Positions 1 through 6,449 of a stretch of DNA of 11,077 bases are shown here, piece by piece; the first letter of the stretch is position 1; each line of letters opens with the position of its first letter. A program made the position numbers and the translations under genes. The notes under the pieces are model-generated. The model did no database searches and was not told where the DNA came from. It saw only the letters and a program-made list of their open reading frames with translations. The stretch is from Nanohaloarchaea archaeon PL-Br10_U2g16 (GTDB taxonomy: Archaea; Nanohalarchaeota; Nanosalinia; Nanosalinales; Nanosalinaceae): positions 1 to 11,077 of the forward strand of contig LKMV01000021.1 in assembly GCA_001563995.1 (NCBI GenBank), written 5' to 3'.

Positions 1-1
1 C

Positions 2-1309
2 TATGAGGCAGAGTGCTATGTAGGTGACCCTGATGGTAGTGGGGACGAGTTCGGAAGTGATGACAGTCCTGAAGATGATGAGATTGACTGTGGTACTTTA
101 GATCCGGAAGATTACTCCGATGGAGGTCAATCAATATACGTTCAGCTTTATGATGAGGCTGGCAACAGCGATAGCTGGGAGGTCGGCGAATATACTTTCG
201 ATACTAATCCGCCTATAATCGAATCGATTGACGTCGATCCTGAGTACACCAATGAGGCGCCTGATATAACTGTAGAGGCTTCTGATACTGGTTCCGGTCT
301 AAGTGATGTGGAATATGATTTCCAGAGTTTTGACGGCGGTGATGGAGAAGAAGTAGGTGAGATGGCCGGAACATCTGATGAGCTAACTTTCCAGCCGGAT
401 ATGGATGACAAAAGCGAAGACGAATATGATATATTTGTGAGAGTCCAAGATCAGGTCGGCGAATGGTCCTCTGAGGAAGAAATCGAGTTCACTTACGATC
501 CTGATGCCGAACCTTCAGTCACCGTAGAACATGACCCTATCGAAGTCGAGGAAGGTGATGAGACAGAGTTTGAAGTTACTGTCGAAAACGATGATGAAGT
601 ACCTGTAAGTTCAGGGGTACTTTCACTCAATAATTCGGTGACAGGAGAGTCAAGCGAATTTGATATAGATGGTGAAGGCGATACGACTGTATGGTTCGAC
701 GTCTCTGCGGAGGAAGGATATGGAACTTACGATACTGTCATGGATTTCGAGTCTTCGCTTATTGAGGAAGAGTTTGAGGTCGAAGTCAGGATAATGGCAG
801 ACGAAGATACTCGGGAAGAGCTTGAAAGCGATATAGATGAAAAGCAGGATGTACTGGATGATTTAACTGAAGAATTAATCGAGCTTGAAGAAGATGGAGC
901 GAGCCAGGAACTTGTTGAAAGACTGGAGTCTGAAGTAACTGAGTTTGAAAGTGCTTTCGAGGCAGCAAGCACTGCGTCAGAAGATGAAGTATACTATGAG
1001 GCCGAGACCGAATTTTCGGACCTAGATACATTGGCCGGTAACGCCCAGGATACGCTGGAGGAAGTAAGAGAGGAACATAGAAGTGATGTCTTCAGGACTA
1101 GAGTGATGATAGGATTGTTTGTCATTATAGTATCTGTCGGAGGTATAGGAGCTTTTCTCTACAGAACTGATCATGAGCTCCTTGAAGAAATCGAGGAATA
1201 CGTCCCTGATATAGAAGTTGTAGAAGATTTAGAAGATAAGATAAAGTACATAGGCAGTGAAGCCAGTGAGGAGGCCGAAAAATTTGAGTGGGATGGGTTC
1301 AACGATTAA
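2..1309 (+). CDS. Membrane-anchored surface protein with Ig-like domains, C-terminal part (5' end off window)
   Basis: The frame is open from the first complete codon at position 2 with no stop, so the gene starts outside the window; the GTG at 308 is only an internal valine. The visible 435 residues contain the end of one beta-sandwich repeat (to about residue 65, with the D-E-A-G-N turn typical of Ig-like repeats), a second repeat (about 66-167, with a matching V-Q-D-Q-V-G-E-W segment) and a CARDB-like domain (about 170-264). A charged helical, probably coiled-coil stalk follows (about 267-362), then one membrane helix (about 368-387) and an acidic tail of about 48 residues. The layout places the beta domains outside the cell and the tail in the cytoplasm. 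The only two cysteines visible, C5 and C30, bracket an Asp/Gly/Ser-rich loop. Adhesion or contact with another cell is a plausible role but is inference; no named family is recognised. Confidence 0.8.
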   Translation, partial: YEAECYVGDPDGSGDEFGSDDSPEDDEIDCGTLDPEDYSDGGQSIYVQLYDEAGNSDSWEVGEYTFDTNPPIIESIDVDPEYTNEAPDITVEASDTGSGLSDVEYDFQSFDGGDGEEVGEMAGTSDELTFQPDMDDKSEDEYDIFVRVQDQVGEWSSEEEIEFTYDPDAEPSVTVEHDPIEVEEGDETEFEVTVENDDEVPVSSGVLSLNNSVTGESSEFDIDGEGDTTVWFDVSAEEGYGTYDTVMDFESSLIEEEFEVEVRIMADEDTREELESDIDEKQDVLDDLTEELIELEEDGASQELVERLESEVTEFESAFEAASTASEDEVYYEAETEFSDLDTLAGNAQDTLEEVREEHRSDVFRTRVMIGLFVIIVSVGGIGAFLYRTDHELLEEIEEYVPDIEVVEDLEDKIKYIGSEASEEAEKFEWDGFND

Positions 1310-1647
1310 AGTCTCTTTGCATCCCTGAATCTTTCCTTTAGTAATCCTTTATCCCTGATATTACTTATCGCCTGCGAGATTTCTGGCGAAAAATCTTCGT
1401 CTCTGGCAGCTTTACCTGCCGCATCGTTTAAAGTAATATCTATCTGAGGATCTTCCTTTAACTCCTTGACTATCTCTTTGTCAGCACGAGAGTCATTGAG
1501 ATACTGGGAGACAGCTGGCTGTGTAACTTCAAGTCTCGCAGCAATCTCCTCCTGTGTAAGCCCGTAATCTCTGGAAAGCCTCTTCGCCATTATACTTCTT
1601 ATAGAAGGAAGAAGTTCCTCGGAAATTATCTCGGCTTCGAACTTCAT
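1306..1647 (-). CDS. XRE-type HTH transcriptional regulator (archaeal, COG2522-like)
   Basis: This 113-residue soluble protein has an N-terminal helix (about 4-25) and a clear helix-turn-helix at about 30-50, where LTQEEIAARL is followed by VTQPAVSQYL, the usual XRE pattern of a positioning helix and a recognition helix. The C-terminal half is helical and charged. The layout resembles small archaeal predicted regulators grouped as COG2522. As I recall, many of those carry a cysteine pair near the C-terminal end; this protein has no cysteine at all. Its stop codon shares the palindrome TTAA with the stop of the convergent surface-protein gene, a 4-base overlap. A TATA-like element about 25 bases before the ATG and no Shine-Dalgarno suggest a leaderless mRNA. 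The target genes cannot be read from the sequence. Confidence 0.82.
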   Translation of the reverse strand: MKFEAEIISEELLPSIRSIMAKRLSRDYGLTQEEIAARLEVTQPAVSQYLNDSRADKEIVKELKEDPQIDITLNDAAGKAARDEDFSPEISQAISNIRDKGLLKERFRDAKRL

Positions 1648-1668
1648 ACATTATAACGGCGTGATAAG

Positions 1669-1675
1669 ATTAAAA
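1669..1675 (-). promoter_or_regulatory. TATA-like box for the HTH regulator gene
   Basis: On the minus strand TTTTAAT is centred about 25 bases before the ATG at 1647. Archaeal transcription starts about 25 bases after the TATA centre, which would put the 5' end of the mRNA at or next to the start codon. No GGTGA-type site lies between them, in agreement with leaderless translation. Confidence 0.45.
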
Positions 1676-1727
1676 TGCATACTTGGAAATGTGTAGAAGA
1701 GTAAAATGTAGAAAGAAGATAGGCAGG

Positions 1728-2069
1728 TCAATGGTCTGCCTGCTCTACCTCTCTTGATAGCCTCTCGATGTCTGCTGCTAGAGCGTCAAGCTTCCTTGAT
1801 ACTCTTTCCTTCTCCTGGATGATGTTCTCTACTTTTTCGTACTTTCTCGCTGCATGATCAAGATGATGTTTCTCAACGTATGCTGCTTCAGTGTCCATCA
1901 TGTTATCGATGATTTCTTCAGCTATCTCTCCAAGCAGGAGGTTGAGGCCGTAGTAAACATTTGAGCGTACATACTGGCCTTCAGAGGCTTTTTCTCTTAT
2001 CATTCTTTTGATCCTAGCATGGGTAAAAGGTAGTTCGCCAACTTCAACTTCTTCAGGTACTTCAACCAT
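1728..2069 (-). CDS. Divergent archaeal histone-fold protein with C-terminal coiled coil
   Basis: Residues 12-79 of 113 follow the archaeal histone fold. ELPF then IKRMI matches helix 1 of HMf-type histones (ELPIAPIGRII), a long central helix covers about 38-58, and VEKHHLDHAARKYEK corresponds to the last strand and helix (TIKAEDIELAVRRFKK). From memory of HMfB, the second loop's R-K-T is replaced here by A-A-Y, and the Asp of its Arg-Asp clamp by His, so canonical DNA contacts are partly lost. Residues 80-108 form regular heptads (V80, I83, V90, L94, L97, I101, L104, V108), a coiled coil that standard archaeal histones of about 67 residues lack. The N-terminal ten residues are acidic. The start is supported by a TATA-like element about 26 bases upstream, with GTGAT as a weak ribosome site. 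It may be a chromatin protein with altered binding, or a histone-fold dimer with another role. Confidence 0.72.
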   Translation of the reverse strand: MVEVPEEVEVGELPFTHARIKRMIREKASEGQYVRSNVYYGLNLLLGEIAEEIIDNMMDTEAAYVEKHHLDHAARKYEKVENIIQEKERVSRKLDALAADIERLSREVEQADH

Positions 2070-2090
2070 TTGATATCACAAAGTAAATTT

Positions 2091-2110
2091 CCTTTTAAAG
2101 GCTTTTAAGG
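2091..2110 (-). promoter_or_regulatory. Tandem TATA-like elements upstream of the histone-fold gene
   Basis: On the minus strand two A/T blocks of the form TTAAAAG lie 10 bases apart (2092-2098 and 2102-2108), one helical turn. The nearer one is centred about 26 bases before the ATG at 2069 and fits a leaderless start; the second would start transcription about 10 bases earlier. The other half of this 116-base intergenic region serves the divergent operon beginning at 2186. Confidence 0.45.
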
Positions 2111-2151
2111 GTTTCTCAGGTATCTTAGACGATTTTTGAAGTAAAAACGCA

Positions 2152-2160
2152 AACCTATAA
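2152..2160 (+). promoter_or_regulatory. TATA box for the small-protein/MFS operon
   Basis: ACCTATAA, preceded by an A/C-rich stretch that could act as a BRE, is centred about 28 bases before the ATG at 2186. This predicts a transcript beginning at or within a few bases of the start codon. Confidence 0.5.
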
Positions 2161-2185
2161 ACAAGCTGAGCACAAAGGATAGAAC

Positions 2186-2413
2186 ATGCCGGTGCCACTT
2201 GAAACTCTGAATCTAGTACTTGATACCGTACTTAAAGCGATATTTCTGATTATATTTGCATATCTGATACTGATTTTGAGACATCTTGACCGTACGATGA
2301 AGTCTATAGAGCACTCTGCAGAATCGATAGAGGAGACTTCAGAGAAACTTGGAGATCTTTTGGCTTTAGGTAGACACTTACCTTTTGTTGGAGGTGGCAG
2401 GAGAAATGAGTAA
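2186..2413 (+). CDS. Small single-pass membrane protein
   Basis: This 75-residue protein has a short N-terminus, one hydrophobic helix (about 14-31), then a basic turn (R32, H33, R36) and an amphipathic helix (about 34-62) that could pair with a partner or lie on the membrane. The C-terminus ends in LPFVGGGRRNE. The basic residues after the helix place the C-terminal part in the cytoplasm. It is the first gene of a three-gene operon, and its last 8 bases overlap the start of the next gene. Family and function are not recognised. Coupling to the charged protein and the MFS transporter downstream suggests a shared membrane role, which is inference. Confidence 0.72.
   Translation: MPVPLETLNLVLDTVLKAIFLIIFAYLILILRHLDRTMKSIEHSAESIEETSEKLGDLLALGRHLPFVGGGRRNE
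2390..2396 (+). promoter_or_regulatory. Shine-Dalgarno site GGAGGTG
   Basis: A strong archaeal ribosome binding sequence lies inside the end of the preceding gene, nine bases before the ATG at 2406. It fixes the start of the 68-residue protein at MSNPF rather than at the in-frame TTG at 2385. Confidence 0.7.
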
Positions 2414-2612
2414 TCCGTTTACCGATGATGATTCTGAGGAAAGGTACAACAAATTGAAGAAAGAAGAGGCCGGGACTAACCAGGATGAAGCCGAGAAAAG
2501 GTTCCAGGAGCTTAAAGAGGAAGCTAAACAGGATATGCTGGATGAACAGGAGGAGAGAGAAAGCGAAGATGAGGAAGATGGCTCCGAAGATGATAAATTC
2601 GTGACACATTAA
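2406..2612 (+). CDS. Small highly charged acidic protein
   Basis: From the ATG at 2406 this gives 68 residues, almost entirely charged or polar: a Lys/Glu helix-forming middle (about 12-50) and a Glu/Asp/Ser tail (about 51-64). It has no membrane segment, cysteine or recognised domain, so it is probably cytoplasmic and either a long helix or disordered. It overlaps the preceding membrane-protein gene by 8 bases (ATGAGTAA) and its TAA touches the GTG of the transporter gene, so the three are almost certainly co-translated. It may be a binding partner of one of the two membrane proteins. Its function is unknown. Confidence 0.65.
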   Translation: MSNPFTDDDSEERYNKLKKEEAGTNQDEAEKRFQELKEEAKQDMLDEQEERESEDEEDGSEDDKFVTH

Positions 2613-3806
2613 GTGCCTGGTATGCAGTTCCAGAAAGCGCCGAAGATAGCTCGTTACCTGTCTATAGTATTCTTTGTGTACTGGGTAACGGGTAACATGG
2701 TCTGGTTTTTCCTTCCTATACTTTTTGAACAGTATATGACTGTTTTCTGGGTAGGTGTCCTCACATCTCTAACGCCTCTAGTACCGGTTTTGTTTGATAT
2801 TCCTGTGGGGAATCTGGTTCAGAGAGCAGGAGAAAAAATAGTGATTTTTACTGGTTTTGCAGTCGGAGTTCTTCCGCCTATCCTGTATCTAAGTGCGGTA
2901 CCTGTAGCTTTTGTAGGAGGTAAACTAACTGAAGGAGTATCTAAATCAATGGTTTGGAACGGATCCTGGAGTGTGTCCATGAAGTCAGCTGATGAAGATA
3001 GCGAATCAGAGGCGCTGTCTGTTTTCCTGCTTGGGATGATGATGTCGGCAGTTATAGGTCCGATACTCGGCGGCTTTCTGATAGCAAGTTACGGATTTGA
3101 ACTTCCTCTAATGCTGTGGTTTGGAGGATCTCTCATGTCTCTGTATATCTTCTATCTTTACATCGGACTTGAAGGTAAGAAAGGGTTCTTTGATTCTCTA
3201 GATGATCTTTTCCATAGAAATACCTACAGTAATGACTGGCGTCACTTTAGGGAAAACTGGTCTGGTATCAAGTTACCTCTAGCACTTGTATTTCTGAGTT
3301 CGATACTTTACACATTCTCCTGGATTGCTGTGCCATTGATACTGGAGGACATGGGAGCCAGTTTCGCTACTATGGGCATAGTTTTCGGTGTAGCAGCTAT
3401 ACCAGGGACGTTTCAGTTCCTGTTCGGAAGACTGGGAGATAAGATAGGAGAACTTAAGGTAACAGCAGTGCTAGCAATACTAGCTTTTCCCGTGCTTCTT
3501 TCTATGGGAGTAGTTGATAGTCTGGTTGTGCTCTCTGTGCTTTACTTTTTTGCTATGATTCTGATCACTGGTATGACTCCTGTGGTGCACGCGATATTTG
3601 ATAGAAATATTCCTGATGAGGTGGAGTCTGAGATGGTAGGTTTTCTGGAACTTTTCAAACATACTGGTCAGGCTGTAGGCCCGATTATGGCAGGTACTGT
3701 AGCGTCTATCTGGAGCTTAAGCGCGTCATTTATATCGGCTTCAGTAGTAGCGCTTATTCTTGTCACGGTTATCGCATTCCATTATTCTCGCCTAAATTTT
3801 CTCTAG
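2613..3806 (+). CDS. Major facilitator superfamily (MFS) transporter
   Basis: This 397-residue protein has about twelve hydrophobic helices in two halves (roughly 14-184 and 218-390) joined by a charged loop at about 185-217. After helix 2 it has an MFS motif A-like loop, GNLVQRAGEK (66-75), and the matching loop after helix 8 is GRLGDKIGE (272-280), the usual signature of secondary transporters driven by ion gradients. Helix 5 has the Gly/Pro pattern IGPILGG seen in many drug or sugar exporters. The substrate cannot be told from sequence. The GTG at 2613 directly follows the preceding stop and has GTGA eight bases upstream; an ATG at 2622 is a possible alternative start with no better ribosome site. 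The 3' end overlaps the convergent phosphoesterase gene by 15 bases. Confidence 0.85.
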   Translation: MPGMQFQKAPKIARYLSIVFFVYWVTGNMVWFFLPILFEQYMTVFWVGVLTSLTPLVPVLFDIPVGNLVQRAGEKIVIFTGFAVGVLPPILYLSAVPVAFVGGKLTEGVSKSMVWNGSWSVSMKSADEDSESEALSVFLLGMMMSAVIGPILGGFLIASYGFELPLMLWFGGSLMSLYIFYLYIGLEGKKGFFDSLDDLFHRNTYSNDWRHFRENWSGIKLPLALVFLSSILYTFSWIAVPLILEDMGASFATMGIVFGVAAIPGTFQFLFGRLGDKIGELKVTAVLAILAFPVLLSMGVVDSLVVLSVLYFFAMILITGMTPVVHAIFDRNIPDEVESEMVGFLELFKHTGQAVGPIMAGTVASIWSLSASFISASVVALILVTVIAFHYSRLNFL

Positions 3807-4529
3807 CGCTGGAAACTCGAATAACCCTGCCTCCCGAGAGACTGCTATAGCCTTTAGCTTATCTACTTCGACCTTATCTCTCAGCACAGGCGATAGAAGA
3901 TCTCTCTGTGGCACTTGATTAACCTTGGATCCGCCAGATATCTTTGAGAAAGCAGGCATCACAATAAGTTTTTTCCCATCTTTAGTTTCTCCGTATAGGA
4001 AACAATCGACTTTCTCTTTCACTCCTATCTCGTCTTTAAGGACCAGTGCGGGATGTTCATGCCCTAGAACTATAGTCTCATAATCTTCTGTTATATCCAA
4101 TTCCGACAGTTTTTCGTGACCATGAACAAAAAGGATGTCTGATTCAAGGTGATAGTTCTTTAGAGTGCTATAGTCTCTTACAAGAGATTCAAGAAACGTG
4201 TCATGGTTACCTTCCACTACTATAATTTCTTCGAACTCTTTGTCCAGGAAATCAAGGAACTTCTTTATCTCTTTTTGCTCACTGTATCTAGTTGTTGCGA
4301 ACTCGTGTTTTAGATCTCCGTTAATCAGTATTTTTCCGGCTCCTGTCCTTTCTTTAGCAGTTTCGATATCCTCTATAAGTTCTTCAAGCTGGAACTGGGG
4401 AACGTAACCTCCTTCCGAGGTAACGGAACCTTCTAGGCCTAGATGTAAATCTGATAGAACTATGATATCTAGTTCAGGGTGATAGAGTAACGGAAGAGAG
4501 TCAACGGTTTTGAAGTCCAGTATCTCCAT
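3792..4529 (-). CDS. Metallophosphoesterase, archaeal SbcD/Mre11-related
   Basis: This 245-residue protein carries all the calcineurin-like metallophosphoesterase motifs in order: SDLHLG (D27, H29), NGDLKH (D72, H75), GNHD (N108, H109, D110), HGH (136-138) and LGHEHP (H157, H159). These bind two metal ions, commonly Mn. The later MPAF segment (191-194) and the overall length fit the archaeal SbcD-related putative phosphoesterase family (TIGR00024 type). That family lacks the C-terminal capping and DNA-binding parts of true Mre11/SbcD. A nuclease or nucleotide phosphodiesterase role in DNA metabolism is likely, but the substrate is unproven. It follows the DUF58 gene by 49 bases but has its own TATA-like box about 26 bases before the ATG and no Shine-Dalgarno, so it is probably a separate leaderless transcript. 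Confidence 0.88.
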   Translation of the reverse strand: MEILDFKTVDSLPLLYHPELDIIVLSDLHLGLEGSVTSEGGYVPQFQLEELIEDIETAKERTGAGKILINGDLKHEFATTRYSEQKEIKKFLDFLDKEFEEIIVVEGNHDTFLESLVRDYSTLKNYHLESDILFVHGHEKLSELDITEDYETIVLGHEHPALVLKDEIGVKEKVDCFLYGETKDGKKLIVMPAFSKISGGSKVNQVPQRDLLSPVLRDKVEVDKLKAIAVSREAGLFEFPALEKI

Positions 4530-4550
4530 GTTCTATATTGTAGGAGAACT

Positions 4551-4559
4551 ATTTTTAGA
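4551..4559 (-). promoter_or_regulatory. TATA-like box for the phosphoesterase gene
   Basis: On the minus strand TCTAAAAAT is centred about 26 bases before the ATG at 4529. No ribosome site lies between, so the mRNA is predicted to be leaderless. Confidence 0.45.
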
Positions 4560-4561
4560 GA

Positions 4562-4568
4562 TAAAAAT
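4562..4568 (-). terminator. Possible U-tract terminator of the MoxR/VWA operon
   Basis: On the minus strand a T5 run (4563-4567) lies about a dozen bases after the DUF58 stop codon. Archaeal RNA polymerase can stop at U-rich stretches without a hairpin. It abuts the phosphoesterase promoter. The run is short, so this is tentative. Confidence 0.3.
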
Positions 4569-4578
4569 TGATTGCAGT

Positions 4579-5436
4579 TTACTTGTTGAGAAGTTGCCAG
4601 ACTCTCAGGAAAGCGTTGAAAACATCTTCGTTTGTCGATAATTGGATGTAGTGGGCGTTGTTTTTGTCTGCTATCTCTTCTATCTGAGAGGTGTGGTTCA
4701 TCAGCCTTTTCTTGTACTTGTTTTTAGTCGATCTAGAGAGATAAGTTCTCAGCTTGGAGTCGCTCTCAGGATCTTTTAGTATGGCGTCACCGTCAAAATC
4801 AGGATCAAGTTCTGTAGCATCTAGAGTGTTTATAAGTACTGTATCTACTTTTCTAAGGTTTTCAACACCTTTCTCAATTTCCTCAATATCTGTTATAAAA
4901 TCACTTATCACTACTACTGTTGACTTGTTCTGGATACGTGAGGAGTACTCGGTAAGACATCTCCCTATAAGGCTTTCAGGAGTATTTCTGAGCTGGTTAA
5001 GGGTATCTACCAGTTCACCAAGGTTAGCATTTCGTCTGCCTGAGGATATATCGGTGACAGTCTCTGAGAATACAGAGTACCTGAACCTGTCATTTGTGTT
5101 GGAAGCCATATATGCGATAGCAAGACCCATTTTTGAGGCAAATTCGTACTTATTGACTTTTCCGTAGTCCATGGAGGATGATCGGTCAACGAGTACGTGA
5201 AGCGTAACACTTTTCTCTTCCTCAAACCGCTTGACAAATAACTCGTTTGTTCTGGCGTAGACGTTCCAGTCCATTCTACGGATGTCATCTCCTGGAACAT
5301 ATTTTTTGTGGTCCTCGAATATCATCCCGTGTCCTGTCGAGGCAGATTTCTGCTCACCGGAATGCATCTCTACCGAGTTTTTCTTCAGAGCGAGCTGGAA
5401 TCTATCAAGCTCGTCTAAAAAGTCTAGAGTTATCAT
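4579..5436 (-). CDS. DUF58 protein with VWA-like domain
   Basis: This 285-residue soluble protein has the DUF58 core: G-H-G then Y46-V-P-G-D-D, I52-R-R-M-D-W and the Y-A-R at 60-62, leading into a VWA-like domain with an intact metal-site motif D84-R-S-S-S88. A second acidic strand end, V-I-S-D-F (176-180), is where VWA domains usually place a further metal ligand. It lacks the N-terminal membrane helices of longer DUF58 proteins. DUF58 proteins are typically encoded next to MoxR ATPases and are thought to act with them in maturing or remodelling partner complexes. Here the start codon lies 3 bases after the MoxR stop, so the pair is surely co-expressed. No clear Shine-Dalgarno is seen, which fits translational coupling. 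It is the last gene of the operon. Confidence 0.9.
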   Translation of the reverse strand: MITLDFLDELDRFQLALKKNSVEMHSGEQKSASTGHGMIFEDHKKYVPGDDIRRMDWNVYARTNELFVKRFEEEKSVTLHVLVDRSSSMDYGKVNKYEFASKMGLAIAYMASNTNDRFRYSVFSETVTDISSGRRNANLGELVDTLNQLRNTPESLIGRCLTEYSSRIQNKSTVVVISDFITDIEEIEKGVENLRKVDTVLINTLDATELDPDFDGDAILKDPESDSKLRTYLSRSTKNKYKKRLMNHTSQIEEIADKNNAHYIQLSTNEDVFNAFLRVWQLLNK

Positions 5437-5439
5437 CTT

Positions 5440-6411
5440 TCAAATCCCGTCTACAATCTCCTCTATAACTCCTTCAGGTGTCCTTCCTTTTTTCTCAGCC
5501 TGAAAGTTCAGTCCTATACGGTGTCTGAGAACAGGTACTGCCATGACCTCTATATCTGCCTTTGATACATGGTTACGGCCCTGTATAAGCGCTCTTGCCT
5601 TAGCTGATGTTACGAGACCCAGTGATCCTCTAGGGGATGCTCCCCAGTCAAGGTCTTCATGGTTTCTTGTCTTGGTTACTATCTCGACTGCCTGATCTCG
5701 TATATCGTCCGCTATAGGTACCTGTCTGGTAAACTCCTGGACTTTGATAACGGAGGCTTTAGAGAGCACCTGCTCCAGTTCAGGCTGGTAGTCAAGTTCC
5801 GATGTGAATCGATCGACGATTTCGTTTTCTTCATCCTGCTCAGGGTAGTTAACTTTGATTTTCATCAGAAAGCGGTCGCTCTGAGCCTCAGGTAGAGGAT
5901 AGGTTCCTTCTTGGTCGATAGGGTTCTGTGTGGCCATCAGGAAGAAAGGTTTTTCCAGTTTGAATGACTGGTTGCCTGCTGTGACCTGTTTCTCCTCCAT
6001 AGCTTCCAGGAGTGCTGCCTGAGTTTTTGGAGTTGCACGGTTTATTTCGTCTGCAAGAATCATGTTGGCGAATATAGGGCCTTTCTGGAAGACGAACTCG
6101 GTATCATCTCCGGACTCATCTATGATGTGAGTTCCTGTGATGTCAGAAGGCATCAGATCAGGAGTGTTCTGGATCCTGGAGAACTCTAGACCAAGTACCT
6201 CTGAGATAGTTCTAACCATTTTGGTTTTTCCTAGTCCGGGATATGACTCGACCAAAACGTTGCCGTCACACATAATAGAGATGAGTAGCTTTTCAACTAC
6301 GTCCTCCTGCCCTACTATTACTTTCTTGACTTCTTCCTGTATTCTTGAGAGCTTTTGGTTTATCTTGTCGTATTTTCCGGCCTCATCAGTTGCTTCTTCT
6401 AGTCCCTTCAT
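5440..6411 (-). CDS. MoxR-type AAA+ ATPase
   Basis: This is a MoxR-family AAA+ ATPase of 323 residues. Motifs, numbered from the chosen ATG: Walker A PGLGKT (58-63), Walker B ILADE (118-122) followed by INRATPKTQAALLEAMEE, sensor 1 ATQNP (160-164), arginine finger in EAQSDRF (R180), and a sensor 2-like SPRGSLGL in the C-terminal lid. MoxR ATPases use ATP to remodel partners, often with VWA proteins to insert metals or mature complexes. The start is placed at the ATG ending at 6411 because GGTGA (6420-6424) lies eight bases before it. The ATG at 6417 would leave only two bases, and the TTG at 6426 overlaps the ribosome site itself. The gene lies 38 bases after the three-helix membrane protein gene and 3 bases before the DUF58 gene. 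Confidence 0.93.
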   Translation of the reverse strand: MKGLEEATDEAGKYDKINQKLSRIQEEVKKVIVGQEDVVEKLLISIMCDGNVLVESYPGLGKTKMVRTISEVLGLEFSRIQNTPDLMPSDITGTHIIDESGDDTEFVFQKGPIFANMILADEINRATPKTQAALLEAMEEKQVTAGNQSFKLEKPFFLMATQNPIDQEGTYPLPEAQSDRFLMKIKVNYPEQDEENEIVDRFTSELDYQPELEQVLSKASVIKVQEFTRQVPIADDIRDQAVEIVTKTRNHEDLDWGASPRGSLGLVTSAKARALIQGRNHVSKADIEVMAVPVLRHRIGLNFQAEKKGRTPEGVIEEIVDGI

Positions 6412-6419
6412 GTTCATAT

Positions 6420-6424
6420 TCACC
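6420..6424 (-). promoter_or_regulatory. Ribosome binding site GGTGA of the MoxR gene
   Basis: On the minus strand GGTGA is spaced eight bases from the ATG ending at 6411, the best-placed of the three candidate starts, so it decides the N-terminus. Confidence 0.6.
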
Positions 6425-6449
6425 AATTTTTGGAGCTTGGTTTTAACTA

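Noticed and set aside
308..310. GTG as the start of the left-edge gene
   Set aside because: The same frame is open back to position 2 and encodes continuous Ig-like sequence across this point, so it is an internal codon.
727..1031. Two minus-strand open frames opposite the coiled-coil stalk of the surface protein
   Set aside because: Both are low-complexity shadows of Glu-rich codons, one mostly Ser and the other His/Leu-rich.
2385..2405. TTG start seven codons upstream for the small acidic protein
   Set aside because: GGAGGTG lies inside that extension and is ideally spaced for the ATG at 2406.
4754..5167. Open frame of 137 codons opposite the DUF58 gene
   Set aside because: It is Ser-rich with no domain, a shadow of acidic and Ser codons in the real gene on the other strand.
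6412..6426. Longer N-terminus of MoxR from TTG at 6426 or ATG at 6417
   Set aside because: The GGTGA ribosome site overlaps the TTG and lies only two bases from the ATG at 6417, while it is eight bases from the ATG at 6411.
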